Source: an uncultured Oscillospiraceae bacterium (GTDB lineage Bacteria; Bacillota; Clostridia; Oscillospirales; Oscillospiraceae). From it: DNA of 5,609 nucleotides. Positions 1-4,989 of this stretch are shown piece by piece. How positions within the stretch are numbered: position 1 is the first letter of the stretch; each line of letters starts with the position of its first letter. The stretch spans positions 1-5,609 of the forward strand of contig CAKTBC010000108.1 in NCBI GenBank assembly GCA_934533005.1. Direction: 5' to 3'. The notes below the pieces were generated by a model. It saw only the letters and a program-made list of their open reading frames with translations. It had not been told where the DNA came from and made no database searches. A program made the translations under genes and the position numbers.

Positions 1-1340
1 TCAAAGCGGTTGCCGGTGAACGCAAACGGCGAGGTGCGGTTGCGGTCGGTCGTATCGCGCACGAAGCGCGGCAGCACGTGCGCGCCAAGCTTCATGACGA
101 TCTTTTCCGTGCCGCTGTAGGGGGCGTCCTTTTCGATCGCGTCGAGCACCGCGGCGATCTCGTCGCCAAGGAAGATCGAAACAACGGCCGGGGGCGCTTC
201 GTTCGCTCCAAGACGGTGGTCGTTGCTCGCCGTTGCAACGGAGAGCCGGAGAAGATCCTGATAATCGTCCACGGCCTGGATGACCGCGCAGAGGAACAGC
301 AGAAACCGCGCGTTCTGGTGCGGCGTATCGCCGGGCTTGAGAAGGTTGACGCCCGTATCGGTGCAGAGCGACCAGTTATTGTGCTTGCCCGAGCCGTTCA
401 CGCCGTCGAACGGCTTTTCGTGCAGCAGGCACACGAGACCGTGGCGCGCCGCGACCTTTTTCATGAGCTCCATGGTGAGCTGGTTCTGATCGGTGGCAAT
501 ATTCACGGTCGTAAAGATGGGCGCGAGCTCGTGCTGCGCGGGGGCGACCTCGTTGTGCTCGGTCTTGGCAAGCACGCCGTGCTTCCACAGCTCTTCGTTG
601 AGATCGGCCATGAACTCTGCGACGCGCGGCTTGATCGCGCCGAAGTAATGGTCGTCCATCTCCTGTCCCTTCGGCGGCATCGCGCCGAAGAGCGTACGGC
701 CGCAGAACATAAGATCCTCGCGCTTATCGAACATGGCGCGGTCAACGAGGAAATACTCCTGCTCCGGGCCGACGAGTGGGCGGACGATCTTCACATCGTC
801 CATGCCGAAGAGCTTCAAAACGCGCAGCGTCTGCTTATTGAGCGCCTGCATGGAGCGCAGCAGCGGCGTCTTCTTGTCGAGCGCTTCGCCGCCGTAGGAG
901 CAGAACGCCGTCGGGATGCAGAGGGTCCTATCCTTGATAAAGGCGTGGCTTGTCGGGTCCCAAGCCGTGTAGCCGCGCGCTTCAAACGTGGCGCGCAGGC
1001 CGCCGGACGGGAAGCTCGAGGCGTCCGGCTCACCCTGGATGAGCTCCTTGCCGGAAAACTCCATGATGACGCCGCCGTCCGGCGAGGGGGAGATGAAGCT
1101 GTCGTGCTTCTCCGCGGTGCTGCCGGTGAGCGGCTGGAACCAATGGGTATAATGCGTCGCGCCCTTTTCTACTGCCCATTCCTTCATGGCGTCGGCCACG
1201 GCGTTGGCGACCGCCGTATCCAGCGTGCCGCCCTCATACATCGTCTTTTTCAGCGAGACATACACGTCATACGGCAGCTTCGCTTTCATCACGCGGTCGT
1301 CAAACACAAGACTCCCAAAATACTCCGGTACGGTGCTCAT
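1..1340 (-). CDS. glnN: Glutamine synthetase type III (GlnN), 5' part; runs off the left edge
   Basis: ATP-dependent cytoplasmic enzyme making glutamine from glutamate and ammonia. I read the first 446 residues; family members are about 700 residues, so roughly the last 250 lie outside the window. No stop or frameshift was seen. Visible family signatures: FGSLVFDDRVM (8-18), HYTHWFQPLTG (63-73) followed by the AEKHDSF segment, the GEPDASSFPSGGLRATFEAR block, GPEQEYF with E193 and E195 (probable metal ligands), HNEVAPAQHE (262-271, E264 and E271), the glutamate-binding loop VNGSGKHNNWS (314-324), and DRNRTSPFAFTGN just before the edge. The last of these is diagnostic for type III rather than type I enzymes. 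The start at 1340 is preceded by AAAAAGGAG with 8 nt spacing; the ATG at 1344 is in another frame. It is divergent from a glutamate synthase operon and has its own promoter and a leader hairpin that may attenuate transcription. Identity is very secure. Confidence 0.97.
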   Translation of the reverse strand, partial: MSTVPEYFGSLVFDDRVMKAKLPYDVYVSLKKTMYEGGTLDTAVANAVADAMKEWAVEKGATHYTHWFQPLTGSTAEKHDSFISPSPDGGVIMEFSGKELIQGEPDASSFPSGGLRATFEARGYTAWDPTSHAFIKDRTLCIPTAFCSYGGEALDKKTPLLRSMQALNKQTLRVLKLFGMDDVKIVRPLVGPEQEYFLVDRAMFDKREDLMFCGRTLFGAMPPKGQEMDDHYFGAIKPRVAEFMADLNEELWKHGVLAKTEHNEVAPAQHELAPIFTTVNIATDQNQLTMELMKKVAARHGLVCLLHEKPFDGVNGSGKHNNWSLCTDTGVNLLKPGDTPHQNARFLLFLCAVIQAVDDYQDLLRLSVATASNDHRLGANEAPPAVVSIFLGDEIAAVLDAIEKDAPYSGTEKIVMKLGAHVLPRFVRDTTDRNRTSPFAFTGNRF

Positions 1341-1348
1341 GCATCCCA

Positions 1349-1357
1349 CTCCTTTTT
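1349..1357 (-). promoter_or_regulatory. Ribosome binding site of glnN
   Basis: On the minus strand AAAAAGGAG lies 8 nt before the ATG at 1340. It decides the start: the ATG four bases further upstream (1344) is in another frame and too close to this site. It lies downstream of the leader hairpin, so it would be present only in read-through transcripts if that hairpin terminates. Confidence 0.85.
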
Positions 1358-1369
1358 CGGAAAGATAAA

Positions 1370-1410
1370 ATGAAAAAGGCGTCTCGGAGATTGCTCTCCA
1401 AGACGCCTTT
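1370..1410 (-). terminator. Leader hairpin with U-tract in the glnN 5' UTR (probable attenuator)
   Basis: In the minus-strand transcript positions 1410 to 1375 form a continuous 16-bp stem: ten pairs (AAAGGCGTCT with AGACGCCTTT), one U-G wobble, then GGAGA with TCTCC, closed by a GCAA tetraloop of the GNRA type. The 3' arm runs directly into a TTTTT tract followed by CATTTT, the form of an intrinsic terminator. On the plus strand the wobble becomes a C-A mismatch and there is no T-tract after the stem, so the structure is suited to the minus transcript only. It sits between the glnN promoter and ribosome binding site, starting about 10 nt after the predicted transcription start. A regulator or a competing fold would have to permit read-through. 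The terminator shape is seen; the regulatory role is inferred. Confidence 0.75.
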
Positions 1411-1426
1411 GCCTTCGATGGGCGAA

Positions 1427-1455
1427 ATTATATGCGCCCTGCACGGATTTGTCAA
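1427..1455 (-). promoter_or_regulatory. Sigma-A-type promoter of glnN
   Basis: On the minus strand TTGACA (1455-1450) and TATAAT (1432-1427) both match the consensus exactly and are separated by 17 nt. The expected transcription start is near 1420, giving a leader of about 80 nt that contains the hairpin at 1375-1410. A-tracts lie directly upstream of the -35 on this strand and could act as an UP element. A promoter this close to consensus without an obvious operator fits control after initiation. Confidence 0.9.
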
Positions 1456-1460
1456 TTCCC

Positions 1461-1486
1461 TTTTTTCGATTTTTTGCGGTTTTTTT
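1461..1486. promoter_or_regulatory. Phased T-tracts shared by the two divergent promoters
   Basis: Three runs of six or seven T occur at 1461-1466, 1470-1475 and 1480-1486, with starts 9 and 10 nt apart, about one helical turn. They fill most of the gap between the two -35 elements (1450-1455 and 1489-1494). Read on the minus strand they are A-tracts upstream of the glnN -35, where an UP element would be. Phased A/T-tracts are known to bend DNA and to stimulate RNA polymerase binding. The pattern is seen; the function is inferred. Confidence 0.55.
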
Positions 1487-1488
1487 CG

Positions 1489-1517
1489 TTGACGCGGTTT
1501 TGACTCGGTGATATAAT
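1489..1517 (+). promoter_or_regulatory. Sigma-A-type promoter of the split glutamate synthase operon
   Basis: TTGACG (1489-1494) and TATAAT (1512-1517) are separated by 17 nt, one base off a perfect consensus. The expected transcription start is near 1524, giving a leader of about 100 nt before the first gene. The bases following the -10 (TTTC) are the same as those following the -10 of the divergent glnN promoter. No other promoter was noticed between the genes downstream, so this one probably serves all four. Confidence 0.88.
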
Positions 1518-1533
1518 TTCCACGTTAATGAGC

Positions 1534-1603
1534 AAAGGAGTTCATTCCCCGAAAGGAGTCTATCCTCTCGGGGAATGAACTCCTTTCGTATTTCGTATTT
1601 TTT
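1534..1603 (+). terminator. Long leader hairpin with delayed U-rich tract (possible attenuator)
   Basis: Positions 1534-1552 pair without mismatch with 1568-1586 (19 bp). After one A-C mismatch, 1554-1557 pair with 1563-1566, leaving a 5-nt loop. The stem begins 16 nt after the -10 hexamer. It is followed not by an immediate U-tract but by two copies of CGTATTT (1587-1593, 1594-1600) ending in a run of six T (1598-1603), so terminator strength is uncertain. AAAGGAGT occurs at 1534 and again at 1552; both copies could pair with the single ACTCCTTT at 1579-1586, so an alternative fold exists. The hairpin ends upstream of the ribosome binding site at 1607-1614. Hairpin certain; role as attenuator, pause site or mRNA stabiliser is inferred. 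Confidence 0.6.
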
Positions 1604-1606
1604 CAG

Positions 1607-1614
1607 AAGGAAGG
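1607..1614 (+). promoter_or_regulatory. Ribosome binding site deciding the amidotransferase start
   Basis: AAGGAAGG lies 8 nt before the ATG at 1623. The competing in-frame ATG at 1575 lies inside the 3' arm of the leader hairpin, and its nearest Shine-Dalgarno-like AAGGAG is 16 nt away. The 1623 start is therefore preferred, and it leaves the hairpin outside the coding sequence. Confidence 0.8.
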
Positions 1615-1622
1615 CGAAGTTT

Positions 1623-2714
1623 ATGAAGCGGGAAGGAGAGATCCGCATTCCCTCCGGATGCGCCATTTCCGCCGTCATCTCCCGGGAGGGGCGGCGCATG
1701 ACCGGCGAGGCGGTCATGAAGAGCATGGTTCCGATGCACGACCGCTCCAACGGTCTCGGCGGCGGTTTTGCCGCCTACGGCATTTACCCGGACTACCGGG
1801 ATTATTATGCGTTCCACATTTTCTTTGACGACAACACCACGCGCCGCGAGTGTGAGGCGCATCTCAAGGAGGGCTTCGAACTCGTACAGGCCGAGCAGAT
1901 CCCCATCCACATCATCCCGGAGATCACGGACGTACCATACATCTGGCGTTACTTTGTCTCCCCGCTGCCGTCGGTGCTCAAGCGGCTCCAGCTCGACGAG
2001 AAGGAATTTGTCGCGCGCACCGTTATGGAGATCAACACGAAGCTCAACGGCGCGTATGTTTTCTCCAGCGGCAAGAACATGGGCGTATTCAAGGCCGTCG
2101 GCTATCCCGAGGATGTGGGACGGTTTTACCGGCTCGATGAATACGAGGCCTACAGCTGGACAGCGCATGGCCGCTACCCGACGAACACCCCCGGCTGGTG
2201 GGGCGGCGCTCACCCGTTCGCACTGCTCGACTACACGGTCGTCCACAACGGCGAGATTTCGTCCTACGACGCGAACCGCCGTTTCATCGAGATGTTCGGC
2301 TACAAATGCACGCTGCAAACCGACACCGAAGTCATCACCTACATCGCCGACTACCTGCTCCGCCGGCAGGGGCTGTCGCTGGAGGAAGCAGCGAACGTCA
2401 TCGCCGCGCCGTTCTGGAGCACGATCCGCGGCAAGGCCGCGTCCGAGGCCGACCGGCTCACGTATCTGCGCACGGTTTTCTCCAGTCTTCTCATCACGGG
2501 GCCGTTTTCCATCGTGCTCGGCTTCAACGGCGGCCTGATGGCACTCAACGACCGGCTGAAGCTCCGCTCCATGGTCACGGCGGAGAAGGACGATCTCGTA
2601 TTCATTGCGAGCGAGGAGGCCGCCATCCGTGCGATGGAGCCGGACGCGCGCAATGTCTGGGCGCCGATGGGCGGCGAGCCGGTCATCGTGCGCGTGAAGG
2701 AGGGAACATACTAA
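1623..2714 (+). CDS. Class II glutamine amidotransferase subunit of a split glutamate synthase (GltB domain 1 / GlxB-type)
   Basis: Predicted to hydrolyse glutamine and pass the ammonia to the FMN subunit encoded next. The 363-residue product matches the N-terminal Ntn-hydrolase amidotransferase domain of glutamate synthase made as a separate protein. Visible motifs: IPSGCAISAV with Cys13, the likely nucleophile after removal of a 12-residue propeptide; MHDRSNGLGGGFAAYGIYP; RYPTN (184-188) with the conserved Arg; HNGE (208-211); and QTDTEV (232-237) with Asp234. The usual class II Cys-Gly pair is Cys-Ala here. No signal peptide or membrane segment, so cytoplasmic. The stop is immediately followed by the next ATG, and the ribosome binding site of that gene (AAGGAGGG, 2697-2704) lies inside this one, so translational coupling is likely. 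A homologous subunit (MgsA) serves N-methylglutamate synthase in methylotrophs, so the glutamate synthase assignment is strong but not exclusive. Confidence 0.9.
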   Translation: MKREGEIRIPSGCAISAVISREGRRMTGEAVMKSMVPMHDRSNGLGGGFAAYGIYPDYRDYYAFHIFFDDNTTRRECEAHLKEGFELVQAEQIPIHIIPEITDVPYIWRYFVSPLPSVLKRLQLDEKEFVARTVMEINTKLNGAYVFSSGKNMGVFKAVGYPEDVGRFYRLDEYEAYSWTAHGRYPTNTPGWWGGAHPFALLDYTVVHNGEISSYDANRRFIEMFGYKCTLQTDTEVITYIADYLLRRQGLSLEEAANVIAAPFWSTIRGKAASEADRLTYLRTVFSSLLITGPFSIVLGFNGGLMALNDRLKLRSMVTAEKDDLVFIASEEAAIRAMEPDARNVWAPMGGEPVIVRVKEGTY

Positions 2715-4220
2715 ATGGCTATCGAATATATCTACCCGCCGTTTGAGGTCATCCGGCGCGACGAGCGGTGCACCCGCTGCCGCATCTGCGAAAAACAATG
2801 CGCGAACGGCGTCCATACCTACGACGCCGAACGAAAGATCATGCTCGCAGATGAATCGAAGTGCGTAAACTGCCAGCGCTGCGTTGCGCTCTGCCCGACG
2901 CGCGCGATCAAGATCGTGAAAACCGACTGCTGCCTGCGCGAAAACGAAAACTGGAAGGGCGACACGATCCGCGAGGTCTACAAGCAGGCCGCCACCGGCG
3001 GCATCCTTCTCTCCTCCGGCGGCAACCCGACGCCGCTGCCGGGCTACTGGGACCGGCTTCTCATCAACGCCTCACAGGTCACGAATCCCTCGATCGACCC
3101 GCTGCGCGAGCCGATGGAGACACGCGTTTTTCTCGGCAAAAAACCGGACTCGATCCGCCGCCGCGCCGACGGCACGCTCGACACGACGCTCCCGCCGCAG
3201 CTTGAGCTCTCCGTGCCGATCCTCTTTTCCGCGATGAGCTACGGCTCGATCAGCTATAACGCGCACGCCGCGCTCGCCCGCGCCGCTGAGGAGCTTGGCA
3301 TTTACTACAACACCGGCGAGGGCGGCCTGCACCGCGATTTCTACCAGTACGGCGCGAACACGATCGTCCAGGTGGCCTCCGGCCGCTTCGGCATCGAGGA
3401 GCGCTGTCTGAACGCGGGCGCCGCCATCGAGATCAAGATGGGCCAGGGCGCGAAGCCCGGCATCGGCGGGCATCTGCCCGGTGCAAAGATCGTCGGCGAC
3501 GTATCCAAGACCCGCATGATCCCCGAGGGCTCCGACGCCATCTCCCCCGCCCCGCACCACGACATTTACTCCATCGAGGATCTGCGTCAGCTCGTCTACT
3601 CGCTCAAGGAAGCGACGCAGTATAAAAAGCCGGTCATCGTGAAGGTCGCGGCGGTACACAACATCGCCGCCATCGCAAGCGGCATCGCCCGCAGCGGCGC
3701 GGACATCATCGCCATCGACGGCTACCGCGGCGGCACGGGCGCTGCACCCACGCGCATTCGCGACAATGTCGGCATCCCCATCGAACTCGCTCTCGCCGCC
3801 GTTGACCAGCGCCTGCGCGACGAGGGTATCCGCAGCAGCGTTTCGCTCATCGCGGGCGGCAGCATCCGCTCGTCCGCGGACGTCGTCAAGGCCATCGCTC
3901 TCGGCGCGGACGCCTGCTACATCGGCACCGCTGCTCTGCTCGCGCTCGGCTGCCATCTGTGCCGCTCGTGCCACACGGGGCGGTGCAACTGGGGCATCGC
4001 TACACAGAATCCCGAGCTCGTCAAGCGGCTCGATCCCGACGTCGGCGCGGAGCGGCTCGTGAACCTTGTGACGGCCTGGAAGCGCGAGATCAAGGAAATG
4101 ATGGGCGGCATGGGCATCAACTCCATCGAGGCGCTGCGCGGCAACCGCGTGATGCTCCGCGGCATCGGCCTCACGGAGAAGGAACTCGAAATTCTCGGCG
4201 TCGCCCATGCCGGAGAATGA
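2715..4220 (+). CDS. Glutamate synthase FMN-binding core with N-terminal 2x[4Fe-4S] ferredoxin domain (archaeal-type GltB / GlxD-like)
   Basis: Catalytic and electron-transfer subunit: 2-oxoglutarate plus ammonia released from glutamine is reduced to glutamate on FMN. The 501-residue chain starts with a bacterial ferredoxin domain with two clusters: Cys19/22/25/29 and Cys50/53/56/60, the second followed by Pro61. The TIM-barrel FMN domain follows from about residue 100, with GEGGLH (201-206), MGQGAKPGIGGHLPG (242-256), DGYRGGTGAAP (335-345) and AGGSIRSSADV (380-390). CHLCRSCHTGRC (413-424) contains the C-x5-C-x4-C pattern of the GltB [3Fe-4S] site plus an extra Cys416. Single-chain bacterial GltB lacks the ferredoxin domain and has a central domain absent here; this layout is that of archaeal and Thermotoga-like enzymes. 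It has no pyridine nucleotide domain, so electrons must come from ferredoxin or another protein. It directly abuts the amidotransferase gene and is followed after 30 nt by the GXGXG gene. Family assignment very sure; N-methylglutamate synthase is the main alternative. Confidence 0.93.
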   Translation: MAIEYIYPPFEVIRRDERCTRCRICEKQCANGVHTYDAERKIMLADESKCVNCQRCVALCPTRAIKIVKTDCCLRENENWKGDTIREVYKQAATGGILLSSGGNPTPLPGYWDRLLINASQVTNPSIDPLREPMETRVFLGKKPDSIRRRADGTLDTTLPPQLELSVPILFSAMSYGSISYNAHAALARAAEELGIYYNTGEGGLHRDFYQYGANTIVQVASGRFGIEERCLNAGAAIEIKMGQGAKPGIGGHLPGAKIVGDVSKTRMIPEGSDAISPAPHHDIYSIEDLRQLVYSLKEATQYKKPVIVKVAAVHNIAAIASGIARSGADIIAIDGYRGGTGAAPTRIRDNVGIPIELALAAVDQRLRDEGIRSSVSLIAGGSIRSSADVVKAIALGADACYIGTAALLALGCHLCRSCHTGRCNWGIATQNPELVKRLDPDVGAERLVNLVTAWKREIKEMMGGMGINSIEALRGNRVMLRGIGLTEKELEILGVAHAGE

Positions 4221-4250
4221 CGGTGGAAAACCGCGGAAAGGTGTGATATT

Positions 4251-4973
4251 ATGGATTATATTGAAGCAGGCTCTCTCTCCTTTTCGGAGCTGAACGAAAC
4301 CATCCGCAGCGCCGGGGTGAAATGCCGCGTGAGTGCATGTCTCGGCCAGCGGTTCATTGCCGCCGGCATGTCCCGCAAAAGCATTGAGATCGACGGTATC
4401 CCCGGCAACGCGCTCGGCGCCTATCTCAACGGCGCGGACATCACCGTCCACGGCAACGCGCAGGACGCCGTCGGCGATACGATGAGCGCCGGACGGATCG
4501 TCATCTACGGCAACATCGGCGACGCCGCCGGATACGCCATGCGCGGCGGAGAGATTATCGTGGAGGGAAACGCAGGCTACCGCGCCGGTATCCACATGAA
4601 GGAATACAAAGAGCATAAGCCCGTCATCGTCATTGGTGGGCGCGCCGGGAGCTTTCTCGGCGAATACCAGGCCGGCGGGCTCATCCTTGTGCTTGCGCTG
4701 CATACGGACGGCAAGCCCGTCACCGGCTATTTCCCCTGCACCGGTATGCACGGCGGAAAAATGGTTTTCCGCGGCGACGTATCGCGTGTGCCGTTCCCGA
4801 GCCAGGTGACGGCGCGCGCCGCCACCGAGGCGGACATGGCAGAGTTTGCGCCCTATGTGCGCGAGTACTGCCGCCTGTTCGGACGCGACGCGGAGGCCAT
4901 GCTCCGCGATCCCTACACCGTCGTCACGCCGGACAGCAAGAACCCCTATAAGCAGATGTACGTTTCCGATTGA
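4251..4973 (+). CDS. GXGXG-domain protein, glutamate synthase alpha subunit C-terminal domain (GlxC-type)
   Basis: A 240-residue stand-alone version of the right-handed beta-helix found at the C-terminus of GltB. In the complete enzyme this domain is structural, holding the amidotransferase and FMN domains together. The helix turns are visible as repeats of a G-N step followed by G-x3-G: Gly-Asn pairs at 52-53, 68-69, 87-88 and 106-107, the last two intervals being exactly 19 residues, with GDAAGYAMRGGEIIVEGNAG at 90-109 as the clearest stretch. There are no catalytic residues, signal peptide or membrane segments. The ribosome binding site is modest (AAAGGTG, 4237-4243, 7 nt before the ATG). 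The gene lies 30 nt after the FMN core gene and 16 nt before the glutamine synthetase-like gene, in the same operon. The same domain also occurs in formylmethanofuran dehydrogenase subunit C, but the neighbours make a glutamate synthase role far more likely. Confidence 0.9.
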   Translation: MDYIEAGSLSFSELNETIRSAGVKCRVSACLGQRFIAAGMSRKSIEIDGIPGNALGAYLNGADITVHGNAQDAVGDTMSAGRIVIYGNIGDAAGYAMRGGEIIVEGNAGYRAGIHMKEYKEHKPVIVIGGRAGSFLGEYQAGGLILVLALHTDGKPVTGYFPCTGMHGGKMVFRGDVSRVPFPSQVTARAATEADMAEFAPYVREYCRLFGRDAEAMLRDPYTVVTPDSKNPYKQMYVSD

Positions 4974-4989
4974 GAAAGGCAGGAGCAGC

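Noticed and set aside
78..1373. Plus-strand open frame of 431 codons opposite glnN
   Set aside because: The minus strand encodes a clear type III glutamine synthetase over the same span. The plus frame has no family motif, and its end reads through the glnN leader hairpin.
1375..1410. Bidirectional terminator between divergent genes
   Set aside because: No upstream plus-strand gene ends here. On the plus strand the stem has a mismatch and lacks a T-tract.
1375..1586. The two leader hairpins as ends of a mobile element (terminal inverted repeats)
   Set aside because: The shared bases are few and confined to the promoter and stem foot, no transposase or target duplication is present, and each hairpin sits precisely in a gene leader.
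1370..1603. Canonical ANTAR two-hairpin target in either leader
   Set aside because: The glnN hairpin loop can be drawn as the hexaloop AGCAAT, which has A1 but not G4, and there is no second hairpin before it. The rightward loop is 5 nt and also lacks a partner hairpin.
1575..1622. Upstream ATG at 1575 as the start of the amidotransferase
   Set aside because: It lies inside the 3' arm of the leader hairpin and has no well-spaced ribosome binding site. The ATG at 1623 has AAGGAAGG at 8 nt and leaves a propeptide of 12 residues before Cys13. The extra 16 residues look like translated hairpin sequence.
1560..2816. Minus-strand open frame of 418 codons opposite the amidotransferase gene
   Set aside because: Antisense shadow of a gene with clear catalytic motifs; no promoter or ribosome binding site was seen for it.
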